Positions 6,536-13,146 are shown, numbered from the stretch's first letter. The stretch: DNA of 13,146 bases from Lachnospiraceae bacterium (GCA_017463035.1 JAFTPY010000269.1:1-13146); one strand, 5' to 3'. Numbers and translations are program-made. The notes: generated from the letters alone by a model not told the origin.

Positions 6536-6751
6536 ATGAAGAATAAAAAAGCGTTTCTTGTCATGTGCGTCGGCTTTGGCGTGATTGCTGTGATTGCATC
6601 GGCACTTTTGATTGCAAAGGCGATGGGCGCGTCTATCCCGGATGCGGTAATCCGGATATTGGGCATTGTGGAATTGATTGCCGGTCCGGTGGTTCTGATT
6701 GTAGCAGCAAGGATGTACAACGCAGAACAAGAGCAAAAGAAGAAAGAATAG
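6536..6751 (+). CDS. Small two-span membrane protein of unknown function
   Basis: This 71-aa protein has two hydrophobic helices (about residues 7-28 and 36-58) joined by a short loop containing Pro35. It has a basic N-terminus (KNKK) and a charged tail EQEQKKKE, which suggests both ends face the cytoplasm. GAAAGGAG lies 8 nt before ATG 6536. It is the last gene of the + strand cluster, 28 nt after the zinc-ribbon gene, and a terminator follows within 16 nt. I do not recognise a family. Confidence 0.72.
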   Translation: MKNKKAFLVMCVGFGVIAVIASALLIAKAMGASIPDAVIRILGIVELIAGPVVLIVAARMYNAEQEQKKKE

Positions 6752-6766
6752 TAGTAAGAGAAAAGT

Positions 6767-6807
6767 AAGACCGCTATCTGTTTGGATACAGAGGTAGCGG
6801 TCTTTTT
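6767..6807 (+). terminator. Terminator of the eight-gene operon, possibly bidirectional
   Basis: AAGACCGCTA (6767-6776) pairs with TAGCGGTCTT (6795-6804), topped by TCTG with CAGA past a GG bulge. A short T run follows (6803-6807). On the opposite strand a T-rich tract (TTACTTTTCTC) also follows the stem, so the same hairpin may stop the convergent transporter gene ending at 6839. Confidence 0.85.
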
Positions 6808-6838
6808 GCATTTATTGCACTCTATTGATAGATTAAGT

Positions 6839-8029
6839 TTATTTCAGAATCAAACTTTGTACCACAAACAGCACAGCCATAAAACCAAAGTTGATTGCGG
6901 TAAACATAATAATATATTTCTTTGTTTGCTCCGGGTTGTGTTTCTTGTACTCGGAGAAGGTAATCAGGCTTGCCAAGGATGCAATCAACGTTCCCAGGCC
7001 GCCGATGTTCACCGCCGGAAGGAGGCTTGCGTAGTCTGTCGTAAAGTGGGACAGAAGCACCGCACTCGGCACGTTACTGATGCACTGACAGGACAGAATA
7101 CCGAACAATAAGGTATTCATTGGCAGCAGTCCGGAGAAGAACTGACTCACTGCCGGGATACGTGCCAGGTTTCCGCTGAATACGAAAAAGGCACAGAAGG
7201 TGGCAAGGAGCGGATAGTTTACTTCCTTAATGGATTTTCTGTCCATGAACAGCAAAATTGCCGTAATCACAAGAGTACCGATGAGATACGGAATGACACG
7301 GAACACAATTAAAATACTAGCTACAAATAAGACAGAGTAAATCACGGTTTTTCCTACCGGAAGGTGATATTCTTCGTCATTCTTTAAAGTCAAAGGTGTC
7401 GGTTTTACAAAAAGACAGATACCGATGATGAGAAGAGTTGCGGTTAAAAAGGATGGCAACATAATTTGCACAAACTCACCGGTTCCGATATGAAAATAGG
7501 AGTACAGGTAGAGATTTTGCGGGTTGCCAAACGGGGTAACCATGCCGCCTAAGTTTGCCGCGATATTTTGCATAATAAAAGTGAACGCCATTGCCTTTTT
7601 ATTTCCGGTGCTGTTTAAGACAAAGTAGCCCAACGGTAAAAAGGTAAGCAGTGCCATGTCGTTCGCCAGCAGCATGGAACCGAAGAAGGTAATCATTACA
7701 AGCCCCAGTGTAGCGTTCCGCAGGGTGTGTAACTTGATAACGATGGTTTTACTGATAACCTCAAACAAGTGGATGTGGGAAAAAGCCGCTACCACCGCAA
7801 GGGTACAGAAAAGTGTGGCAAGGGTGCGTAAGTCAAAGTAGCCGAGATACGCCGTATCCGGCGGAACCAGAATACAGGTAAAAGCCATAGTCACAAGGGC
7901 AATACAAAGCACGGCCTGTTTCTTCACAAAAACAGTAGCCGGTGCAAACAGACGGTCGTTTAATAAGTCCCAAAAGGATTTCAGATTTCTATGTATATTA
8001 TGTCTCGTATTCAGAGAAGCGGTTTTCAT
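6839..8029 (-). CDS. ArsB/SLC13-type ion transporter superfamily permease
   Basis: This 396-aa membrane protein has about ten hydrophobic spans. It shows an internally repeated arrangement typical of the ArsB/NhaD, CitMHS and SLC13 families. LANDMALLTFLPLG (121-134) and NIAANLGGMVTPFGNPQN (155-172) sit in the first half; CQCISNVPSAVLL (314-326) and GGLGTLIASLASL (343-355) sit in the second. The Asn-rich hairpins form the ion and substrate site in known structures. Candidate substrates include dicarboxylates, citrate, sulfate, arsenite or Na+/H+ exchange, and sequence alone does not decide. Length is near the family norm (about 400-450 aa). A charged N-terminal 35 residues precede the first span. 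TGAGGG lies 8 nt upstream of ATG 8029. It is a single gene with its own promoter region, convergent with the ABC operon. Confidence 0.82.
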   Translation of the reverse strand: MKTASLNTRHNIHRNLKSFWDLLNDRLFAPATVFVKKQAVLCIALVTMAFTCILVPPDTAYLGYFDLRTLATLFCTLAVVAAFSHIHLFEVISKTIVIKLHTLRNATLGLVMITFFGSMLLANDMALLTFLPLGYFVLNSTGNKKAMAFTFIMQNIAANLGGMVTPFGNPQNLYLYSYFHIGTGEFVQIMLPSFLTATLLIIGICLFVKPTPLTLKNDEEYHLPVGKTVIYSVLFVASILIVFRVIPYLIGTLVITAILLFMDRKSIKEVNYPLLATFCAFFVFSGNLARIPAVSQFFSGLLPMNTLLFGILSCQCISNVPSAVLLSHFTTDYASLLPAVNIGGLGTLIASLASLITFSEYKKHNPEQTKKYIIMFTAINFGFMAVLFVVQSLILK

Positions 8030-8060
8030 TTAAAATCCCTCACAATATCGATGATTTTAG

Positions 8061-8096
8061 GCACATTTTATTCAATAGATACATTATAAAATGCAC
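8061..8096 (-). repeat. Inverted repeat/hairpin in the leader of the permease gene
   Basis: Read on the minus strand, GTGCATTTTAT (8096-8086) pairs with ATAAAATGTGC (8071-8061) over a 14-nt loop: 11 pairs, two of them G-U. Weaker complementarity continues outside it (8101-8111 with about 8043-8058). It overlaps a TATAAT sequence at 8083-8088, so it could be an operator or an mRNA leader structure. Confidence 0.45.
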
Positions 8097-8107
8097 ACAC
8101 AAAATCG

Positions 8108-8135
8108 ATTGTAGCAGAAATTTTGGAAAATGCAA
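8108..8135 (-). promoter_or_regulatory. Possible promoter for the permease gene
   Basis: On the minus strand TTGCAT (8135-8130), a 16-nt spacer and TACAAT (8113-8108) occur, with a TG one base before the -10 (extended -10 type). An alternative is TATAAT at 8088-8083 with no good -35. The choice decides whether the inverted repeat at 8061-8096 is transcribed. Confidence 0.4.
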
Positions 8136-8197
8136 GAGGAAAGTTGCGGGGAAACAGTAAAAAACTTGTTAAAATTTTGAGAGAGACGGAGAAGCTG

Positions 8198-8233
8198 AAA
8201 AAAAAGGAAGCTTCCTGCATAGAGGAAACTTCC
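8198..8233 (-). terminator. Strong terminator of the pcrA/small membrane protein unit
   Basis: On the minus strand GGAAGTTTCCT (8233-8223) pairs with AGGAAGCTTCC (8216-8206), 11 bp with one G-U, around a 6-nt loop. Eight T follow (8205-8198). It is 27 bases beyond the stop of the 94-aa gene. Confidence 0.9.
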
Positions 8234-8259
8234 TTGACGGTTACGTAACGGATAAGAGA

Positions 8260-8544
8260 TTACTCCTCGAAATCTGCCTCGGAAGCAGCGTTCGGAATGT
8301 AGTCGTCCTCGAAAAGCTCTTCGTATTCATCCTCTAACTCGTCGTCTTCCACATAAACCGGATTTAAATAGCGGTATACTGCATAGGCAATGAGTGCGAT
8401 GGCTGCAACTGCACCGATAATGGCAAAAACATAAAGTGCGGTGTTCTTCTTTTCAATTTCTTCTTCTTTCTTTAAATGAAGTAACTCAGCAAGCTTTGCA
8501 TTGCTGGAAACCAATTCTTCTAACTTTTTCATGGTATTGGTCAT
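8260..8544 (-). CDS. Small single-span membrane protein with an acidic tail
   Basis: This 94-aa protein is unrecognised. An N-terminal amphipathic, Lys/Glu-rich region (about 5-33) looks helical or coiled-coil. One strong hydrophobic helix spans about 36-58 (Ala/Ile-rich). The C-terminal 35 residues are very acidic, including DDELEDEYEELFEDD. No signal peptide is evident before the span. AAAGGATGG lies upstream of ATG 8544; an alternative start is Met5. It lies 105 bases downstream of pcrA on the same strand, then a strong terminator follows. It has its own extended -10 element but may also be reached by pcrA read-through. The composition would allow a basic-protein-binding or membrane-tethering role, but this is speculation. 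Confidence 0.72.
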   Translation of the reverse strand: MTNTMKKLEELVSSNAKLAELLHLKKEEEIEKKNTALYVFAIIGAVAAIALIAYAVYRYLNPVYVEDDELEDEYEELFEDDYIPNAASEADFEE

Positions 8545-8604
8545 AATGAATCCATCCTTTCCTAATGTGTGTATAATATACGTTTACTCTTTGTATTTAG
8601 TTAG

Positions 8605-8613
8605 AGTATACCA
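8605..8613 (-). promoter_or_regulatory. Extended -10 element upstream of the 94-aa gene
   Basis: On the minus strand TGG followed by TATACT (8613-8605) is a good extended -10 sequence about 60 bases before ATG 8544. No convincing -35 hexamer is present at 16-18 nt. A small palindrome, GTATAnTATAC, lies between it and the gene (about 8570-8580). Confidence 0.38.
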
Positions 8614-8649
8614 TAGCGTAGTAAAAATTACTAGAAAAATTTTCTAAAA

Positions 8650-10998
8650 TCAGCACTTTTTTAGATTTGCAAAGGAAGCCAGCAATTTTTTGACACCGTA
8701 GGTATCGAATAAAACGGTAACCTCGAAATCTCTGCCGCCGCTTACAATGTTGGTTACGGTTCCTTCTCCGAATTTGATATGACGTACCTTATCGCCGACG
8801 GCATAATCCAAAGAGCCGGACGGGCCGGTGCCGAAATTCTTTGCCGGTGCTGCCGGAGCGGAAGCATACGGTACGGAAGCCGGGCGCGGCTTTGGCTTTT
8901 CAAAGTCAAAATCACCTGCAGTGTTACTGTAGGAGACAGACTTTCTCGGAACCGGAATGCTGGCGCCGGACATGGTACGAATCGGACTGCCGCCGAAGGC
9001 ACCGCTGTTGCGGAAGGTATTGGAAGACCCTGCCTGTTCCATTTTCAGTAAGTAGCGCGGAATTTCCTTGATGAAACGGGAGGTCGGATTGTACTGGGTT
9101 TCACCTCTTGCCATACGGGCGGATGCTGCACTTAAATGGAGTTCCTTCATGGCACGGGTGATGCCGACGTAGCAAAGACGACGCTCTTCCTCGATTTCCT
9201 CCTCCGGCTTTTCCGCATTGATGGAAGAGTAGCTCGGAAACAATCCGTCCTCCATGCCGCATAAGTATACATACGGGAATTCCAGACCTTTTGCGGCATG
9301 TAAGGTCATCAGAACTACCATATCCGTTGACTCGTCTAAGGTATCGATGTCCGCTACGAGAGCCACTTCCTCCAAAAAGCCGCTTAAGGTCGGTTCGTCG
9401 GCGGTCTGCTCGTAGAGAACCGCTTTACTGATAAGTTCGTCTACGTTTGCCAGACGTTCCGCTGCTTCTTCTTCGTCTGCGGCGGATGTTTTGATTTCCT
9501 CGGTGAGGCCGGTGCCTTCCATGATTTCCTCGATTAAGTCCTTTAAGGTATAAGCAGCGGAAATCGGTTTGCTCCGTAAGGCCTCGATAAATGCAACAAA
9601 GGAGGTCAGTTTTCCGCAGGCACGGGCTACGGAAGGAATAAACTCTGCGTGACACAGCGCTTCATAGAAGGTCATGCCGTTGGCTTCCGCAAAATCATCC
9701 AGACGGTCCACGGTGGTGAGGCCGATGCCTCGTTTCGGAACGTTAATGATACGTTTTACCGCTAAGTTATCCAGTGCATTGTCGATGGTCTTTAAGTATG
9801 CCAGCAAGTCTTTGATTTCCTTACGCTGATAGAAGTTGATGCTGCCGATGACGCGGTACGGAATGTTTCTGGCAATGAGTTTTTCTTCGAAAACACGGGA
9901 TTGGGCATTGGTACGGTATAAAATCGCAAAGTCCTTATAGGCTGCGCCCTTTTCGTCCGCATAGTCACGGATGCTCTGGGCCACGCCTTCGGCTTCGGCA
10001 TAGTCCGTCGGATACTGGGTAAAGAATACCGGTGAACCCTCCTCGTTCTCGGTCCAAAGGGACTTGTCCTTTCGGCCGATATTATGATGGATTACCTCGT
10101 TTGCCGCAGACAAAATGTTGCCGGTGGAGCGGTAGTTCTGCTCCAGGCGGATGACGTGGGCATTCGGGTAAATCTTTTCAAAGTTCAATATGTTCTGGAT
10201 GTTGGCACCGCGGAATTTGTAGATGGACTGGTCGTCGTCACCTACCACACATAAATTCTGCTCTAACCGGCCCTCTTCGTTGGTGTAGTTTGCCAAAAGG
10301 GAAATGAGACGGAACTGGGCGGTGTTGGTATCCTGATATTCGTCCACCATGATGTAACGGAAGCGGCGGCGGTAGTAGTCCAGTACTTCCGGGTTGGTTT
10401 GGAACAGTTCCACGGTTTTCATAATCAAATCATCAAAATCCAGGGCGTTGCTGGCTTTCAGACGCTTCTGGTACTCGGTGTATACTCTGGAAAAGTTTTT
10501 CTTGGAAAAGTCCATATTAGCCCGCATGGCATATTCCTCCGGGGAAATCAGCTCGTCCTTTGCAGAGGAAATGGCAGACAAAAAGGTACGCTCCTTTACG
10601 TTTTTTGTGTCGATGTTTAAAGACTTACAGATGTCACGCACCAGGGTCTTCTGGTCATCGGAATCGTAAATGGTAAAGTTTCTGCTGTAGCCTAAGGATT
10701 CGATAAAACGGCGCAAAATCCGCACACAGGTAGAGTGGAAGGTGCTGACCCAGATATTTTCCGCACCGTAGCTGACGATTTTGTCCACACGTTCTCTCAT
10801 TTCCTTGGCTGCTTTATTGGTGAAGGTGATGGCGAGAATCTGAAAGGGACTGACGCCCTGTTCTTCGATTAAATAGGCAATACGATGGGTCAGAACCCGG
10901 GTCTTTCCGGAACCGGCTCCCGCCAGAATTAAAAGAGGTCCTTTGTCAAAAAAAACAGCTTCCCGCTGCATTGGATTTAAGGTGTCGTATATACTCAT
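8650..10998 (-). CDS. pcrA: ATP-dependent DNA helicase PcrA (UvrD/Rep superfamily 1A)
   Basis: This 782-aa helicase unwinds DNA 3'-to-5' in nucleotide-excision repair, rolling-circle replication and removal of RecA filaments or stalled RNA polymerase. The SF1 motifs occur in order: Q-motif Gln11, Walker A AGAGSGKT (26-33), Walker B VDEYQDT with D219 and E220, motif III GDDDQSIYKFRGA, motif IV LEQNYRST, motif V TLHAAKGLEFPYV and motif VI ERRLCYVGITRA. A variable Pro/Ser/Ala-rich linker leads to a C-terminal Tudor-like domain (about 733-782, VGDKVRHIKFGEGTV), which in PcrA binds RNA polymerase. Length is close to the usual 720-760 aa. GAGG lies about 5 nt before ATG 10998. It is divergent from the DUF1836 gene. 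Confidence 0.97.
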   Translation of the reverse strand: MSIYDTLNPMQREAVFFDKGPLLILAGAGSGKTRVLTHRIAYLIEEQGVSPFQILAITFTNKAAKEMRERVDKIVSYGAENIWVSTFHSTCVRILRRFIESLGYSRNFTIYDSDDQKTLVRDICKSLNIDTKNVKERTFLSAISSAKDELISPEEYAMRANMDFSKKNFSRVYTEYQKRLKASNALDFDDLIMKTVELFQTNPEVLDYYRRRFRYIMVDEYQDTNTAQFRLISLLANYTNEEGRLEQNLCVVGDDDQSIYKFRGANIQNILNFEKIYPNAHVIRLEQNYRSTGNILSAANEVIHHNIGRKDKSLWTENEEGSPVFFTQYPTDYAEAEGVAQSIRDYADEKGAAYKDFAILYRTNAQSRVFEEKLIARNIPYRVIGSINFYQRKEIKDLLAYLKTIDNALDNLAVKRIINVPKRGIGLTTVDRLDDFAEANGMTFYEALCHAEFIPSVARACGKLTSFVAFIEALRSKPISAAYTLKDLIEEIMEGTGLTEEIKTSAADEEEAAERLANVDELISKAVLYEQTADEPTLSGFLEEVALVADIDTLDESTDMVVLMTLHAAKGLEFPYVYLCGMEDGLFPSYSSINAEKPEEEIEEERRLCYVGITRAMKELHLSAASARMARGETQYNPTSRFIKEIPRYLLKMEQAGSSNTFRNSGAFGGSPIRTMSGASIPVPRKSVSYSNTAGDFDFEKPKPRPASVPYASAPAAPAKNFGTGPSGSLDYAVGDKVRHIKFGEGTVTNIVSGGRDFEVTVLFDTYGVKKLLASFANLKKC

Positions 10999-11077
10999 AA
11001 TTGCCTCGTTTCTGATAATGTGTTTTGTAAATGATGCGGAATGCGTTCAATATAAAAATGTTTCGCAACTATAGAAC

Positions 11078-11106
11078 AGTATAACATACCCGGGGAAAAA
11101 AAGAAA
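11078..11106 (-). promoter_or_regulatory. Possible pcrA promoter (extended -10)
   Basis: On the minus strand TGT plus TATACT (11086-11078) forms an extended -10. TTTCTT (11106-11101) lies 17 nt upstream as a weak -35. It gives a pcrA leader of about 75 nt and lies back to back with the DUF1836 promoter. Confidence 0.42.
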
Positions 11107-11110
11107 GTAC

Positions 11111-11139
11111 TTGCAACGTGGTTTCGGATACTATATAAT
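11111..11139 (+). promoter_or_regulatory. Promoter of the DUF1836 gene
   Basis: TTGCAA (11111-11116), a 17-nt spacer and TATAAT (11134-11139) are followed by a short leader of about 23 nt and AAAAGGAGGGTG before ATG 11169. It is divergent from, and nearly adjacent to, the proposed pcrA promoter. Confidence 0.72.
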
Positions 11140-11168
11140 ATAGAAAGGATGAAAAGGAGGGTGAAGGA

Positions 11169-11879
11169 ATGGCCTGGGAAGACAGTGAAGAGTTGCGTGA
11201 ACTTCTTGACAGATTAAAAGAGATTTCCTATGTACAGCCGGATGAGCTGCCGAACATTGATTTATATATGGATCAGGTGACAACCTTTATGGATCGTCAT
11301 CTGGCTTCTTCAAAACGCTATGACGAGGACAAGTTGTTAACCAAGACTATGATTAATAACTATACGAAAAATGAACTTTTACCGTCTCCGAATAAGAAGA
11401 AGTATTCCAAGGACCATATGTACCTCCTGATTTTGATTTATTATTTAAAGGGATTATTGTCCATTACGGATATTCAGGCGATTTTAAAGCAGCTTAACGA
11501 GAAGTTTTTTGACGGTGCGGGAGAGGTGCCCTTTGAAAAGATTTATGAGGAGATTTTTGCAATTCAGAAGGCCCAGTCCGATGTGGTGGCGAAGGATCTT
11601 GCCAGAAAGTGGAAGGCGGTACAGGGAACCTACGGAGAGGTTAAGAAAAAGGATCAGCAGGAGTTTTTGCGAAAGCTTTCCCTGATTTGTATGCTAAGCT
11701 TTGATGTGTATATGAAGAAGCAGATTATTGAGCAGATTATCGATAAGGAGTTTGCTCCGCGTACGGCGGAACCGGCAGAGAAGGACGAAAAGCAGGAGAA
11801 GGCAAAGAAAAAGGAAGAGAAAGCCGAGCGAAAAGAGGAAAAGAAGGCGGAGAAGAAATCCGACGACAAAAAGAAATAA
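11169..11879 (+). CDS. DUF1836 domain protein with a MerR-like helical region and Lys/Glu tail
   Basis: This 236-aa protein matches DUF1836. The core is LTKTMINNYTKNELLP (57-72), KKKYSKDHMYLLILIYYLK (76-94) and LSITDIQ (97-103). The arrangement resembles the MerR winged-helix pattern (Y-T-K-x-x-L-L-P-x-P, then Y-S-x-x-H and a helix), so DNA binding is plausible but unproven. A helical middle follows to about residue 196. The last 38 residues are almost only Lys, Glu, Asp and Ala, probably a disordered or single-helix extension. Some family members appear to lack such a tail. Strong Shine-Dalgarno and promoter signals support the start. It is transcribed alone, divergent from pcrA and convergent with yerC. 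Function is unknown; a regulator is my best guess. Confidence 0.85.
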   Translation: MAWEDSEELRELLDRLKEISYVQPDELPNIDLYMDQVTTFMDRHLASSKRYDEDKLLTKTMINNYTKNELLPSPNKKKYSKDHMYLLILIYYLKGLLSITDIQAILKQLNEKFFDGAGEVPFEKIYEEIFAIQKAQSDVVAKDLARKWKAVQGTYGEVKKKDQQEFLRKLSLICMLSFDVYMKKQIIEQIIDKEFAPRTAEPAEKDEKQEKAKKKEEKAERKEEKKAEKKSDDKKK

Positions 11880-11890
11880 AAGAATGACAA

Positions 11891-11932
11891 AAAGAGTGTC
11901 GCAAATCCGAAGAGGGAATGCGACACTTTTTT
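11891..11932. terminator. Bidirectional terminator between DUF1836 and yerC
   Basis: AGTGTCGCA (11895-11903) and TGCGACACT (11919-11927) form a perfect 9-bp stem around a 15-nt loop. It is flanked by A residues on the left and T residues on the right, so both strands carry a U tract. It serves the two convergent genes. Confidence 0.88.
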
Positions 11933-11944
11933 GTTCGAAAAAGA

Positions 11945-12262
11945 TTATTTGTCGTCGGAAGTAACATCAAACGGTACGGAAGGAACACGCTCGAATACCA
12001 TATCGTAACCGTCGTTTCCGTAGTTTAAGGAACGATTGACACGGCTGATGGTTGCGGTGGAAGCACCGGTCTTTTCCGCAATCTCCAAATAGGTTTTGTG
12101 GGAGCGAAGCATCGCAGCAACTTCAAAACGCTGGGAAAGAGACAACAGCTCGTTGATGGTACATACATCCTCAAAGAATGTATAGCATTCTTCCCTGTCC
12201 TTTAAAGAGAGGATTGCATCAAATAAATAGTCTACCGCAGGTGTTCTGATTGTTTTACTCAT
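11945..12262 (-). CDS. yerC: YerC/YecD family TrpR-like transcriptional regulator
   Basis: This 105-aa protein is all-helical in appearance. The first helices (about 8-50) include LFDAILSLKDREEC and FFEDVCTINELLSLSQRFEVA, the dimer-forming region. A helix-turn-helix follows at about 57-80 (LEIAEKTGASTATISRVNRSL), typical of the TrpR superfamily YerC/YecD group. The protein should bind DNA as a dimer. Its ligand is unknown here; I recall, but cannot verify, that Firmicutes members have been proposed to control histidine genes. A perfect AAAGGAGG lies 10 nt before ATG 12262. In Bacillus subtilis, as I recall, yerC lies just upstream of pcrB-pcrA-ligA. Here pcrA follows on the same strand but with DUF1836 inserted in the opposite direction. 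Confidence 0.92.
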   Translation of the reverse strand: MSKTIRTPAVDYLFDAILSLKDREECYTFFEDVCTINELLSLSQRFEVAAMLRSHKTYLEIAEKTGASTATISRVNRSLNYGNDGYDMVFERVPSVPFDVTSDDK

Positions 12263-12313
12263 ATGAGATAAACCTCCTTTGTGTTGGAAAGTGAATTCAT
12301 TTCTTACAGTAAG

Positions 12314-12342
12314 ATTTTACCACGACAAAGAATTGAAGTAAA
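12314..12342 (-). promoter_or_regulatory. Promoter of yerC
   Basis: On the minus strand TTTACT (12342-12337), a 17-nt spacer and TAAAAT (12319-12314) occur, with TG one base before the -10. This leaves about 45 nt of leader before ATG 12262. Confidence 0.55.
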
Positions 12343-12424
12343 GTCTTTTTTTGTATTTTATGAAAATTTTTTTGAGTTCGTTTTTTTTACTGAAAACGGG
12401 TAAGGAAAGTTTTTGTTTTTATAG

Positions 12425-12453
12425 TGGAAATTATGAAGAAAATGTGGTATTAT
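12425..12453 (+). promoter_or_regulatory. Possible promoter of the flavoprotein gene at 12517
   Basis: TGGAAA (12425-12430), a 17-nt spacer and TATTAT (12448-12453) with a preceding TGG (extended -10) lie about 64 nt upstream of ATG 12517. The region from here to yerC is AT-rich and otherwise empty. Confidence 0.42.
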
Positions 12454-12516
12454 GTATTGATAGTGGGCTTTATTGGGAGAAAGTTGGGATATTTTGGAAG
12501 GAATACGGATGGAACT

Positions 12517-13146
12517 ATGTACGAGATTATAAGAAAAGAACAGTTAAGTGATGCCATTGTAATGATGGAAGTGAAGGCAGAACGGGTGGCGAAATCCTGT
12601 TTGCCGGGGCAGTTTGTGATTGTAAAAATAGATGAGCGGGGAGAACGTATTCCGCTTACGATTTGTGATTATTCAAGGGAAGACGGCACCGTTACGATTG
12701 TATTTCAAATTGTAGGGGCATCCACCTATCGTATGGCTGCTTTGGAAAAGGGAGATTTTTTCCGGGATTTTGTGGGACCTCTCGGTAATTACTGCGAGTG
12801 GATTGACGAGCCGGTTGAGGAGCTTGCGAAGAAAAAGATTTTATTTGTGGCAGGCGGTGTCGGAACGGCGCCGGTGTATCCGCAGGTTAAGTGGTTACAT
12901 AATAAGGGGATTGCGGCGGATTGTATTATCGGTGCCAGAAATCAGAGTCTTGTAATTTTAGAGGATGAGATGAGGCCGGTTGCGGAGAACCTTTACGTGA
13001 CCACGGATGACGGTTCTTACGGCATGAAGGGTAATGTAAACGATTGCATCAAGAAACTGGTGCGGGAGGAGAACAAGTCCTATGACCTTGTCATTGCCAT
13101 CGGACCGCTCATTATGATGAAGTTTGTAAGTCTCCTTACCAAGGAG
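12517..13146 (+). CDS. NfnA/SudB/PyrK-type FAD/NAD-binding flavoprotein, 3' end outside window
   Basis: The first 210 residues are present and no stop is reached before the window ends. The protein belongs to the ferredoxin-NADP+ reductase-like family of NfnA (alpha subunit of NADH-dependent ferredoxin:NADP+ oxidoreductase), SudB and dihydroorotate dehydrogenase subunit PyrK. FAD motifs are RIPLTICDY (44-52) and VGPLGN (about 88-93). The NAD(P) motif is AGGVGTAPVYPQ (about 114-125), followed by the IGPLIMMKFVSLL segment. The [2Fe-2S]-binding cysteines expected next would lie beyond 13146. Full-length homologues are about 280-300 aa. ATG 12517 fits the family N-terminus; GGAAGGAA is rather far upstream (13 nt). 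Identifying it as NfnA depends on whether the large subunit gene follows. Confidence 0.85.
   Translation, partial: MYEIIRKEQLSDAIVMMEVKAERVAKSCLPGQFVIVKIDERGERIPLTICDYSREDGTVTIVFQIVGASTYRMAALEKGDFFRDFVGPLGNYCEWIDEPVEELAKKKILFVAGGVGTAPVYPQVKWLHNKGIAADCIIGARNQSLVILEDEMRPVAENLYVTTDDGSYGMKGNVNDCIKKLVREENKSYDLVIAIGPLIMMKFVSLLTKE

Noticed and set aside
5971..6720. Long minus-strand open frame (249 codons)
   Set aside because: It lies opposite three well-supported + strand genes (DUF523, zinc ribbon, small membrane protein), has no ribosome binding site and its translation is low-complexity Pro/Ser/Thr/Leu-rich, typical of an antisense shadow.
8637..8652. AT-only hairpin after the pcrA stop (TAGAAAA/TTTTCTA) as a terminator
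   Set aside because: The stem has almost no G-C pairs and only a modest T run follows, so efficient termination is unlikely; the strong stop signal is at 8198-8233.
11654..11926. Minus-strand open frame opposite the DUF1836 tail
   Set aside because: The Ser/Phe-only repeats are the mirror of the Lys/Glu codons of the + strand tail; no start signals.
12351..12551. Open frame of 66 codons before the flavoprotein
   Set aside because: No ribosome binding site; a Phe/Tyr-rich translation from an AT-rich promoter region; it overlaps the better-supported flavoprotein start in another frame.

Overview
The window looks like chromosomal core DNA from a low-to-moderate G+C Gram-positive anaerobe, most likely a Clostridia/Lachnospiraceae-type Firmicute. 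The reasons are strong AGGAGG-type ribosome binding sites, TTG as an occasional start, Firmicutes families (a YtrA-type GntR regulator, DUF1836, a YerC/YecD TrpR-like protein, PcrA with its C-terminal Tudor-like domain) and the start of an NfnA/SudB-like flavoprotein gene typical of anaerobes. I see no tRNA, rRNA, CRISPR array, insertion sequence or phage gene.

Layout. 1-1745: an upstream gene's terminator, a strong promoter, a HAD-family phosphatase and a PlsY-type acyltransferase that ends in a terminator. 1746-2215: a 470-base gene-free stretch with two parts. The first (about 1792-2016) folds on paper into a nested, multi-branched RNA with a possible pseudoknot and is the best candidate for an undescribed or unannotated element. 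The second is a near-consensus promoter whose -10 region lies inside a 9-bp inverted repeat, a good operator candidate. 2216-6751: eight tightly packed genes on the + strand: ABC ATPase, membrane protein, GntR/YtrA-type regulator, second ABC ATPase, second membrane protein, DUF523/TudS-like protein, zinc-ribbon protein and a small membrane protein. They end in a hairpin terminator shared with the convergent transporter gene. 6839-8029 (-): an ArsB/SLC13-type (ion transporter superfamily) permease. 8260-10998 (-): pcrA followed by a small acidic membrane protein and a strong terminator. 11169-11879 (+): a DUF1836 protein divergent from pcrA. 11945-12262 (-): a TrpR-like YerC regulator, convergent with DUF1836 across a bidirectional terminator. 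12517 to the end (+): a ferredoxin-NADP+ reductase alpha/dihydroorotate dehydrogenase electron-transfer-type flavoprotein, cut by the window edge.

How they fit together. The eight-gene cluster reads as a self-regulated ABC export or stress-response operon of the Ytr kind: the GntR protein probably binds the dyad at 2100-2134 and represses its own transcription. Two ATPase-membrane pairs flank the regulator. One ATPase has Gln at its H-switch while the other keeps His, which suggests an asymmetric heterodimer. The DUF523 and zinc-ribbon genes are in the same apparent transcript with no visible functional link. The right half is DNA maintenance and housekeeping regulation, and keeps the yerC-then-pcrA order that I recall from Bacillus subtilis.
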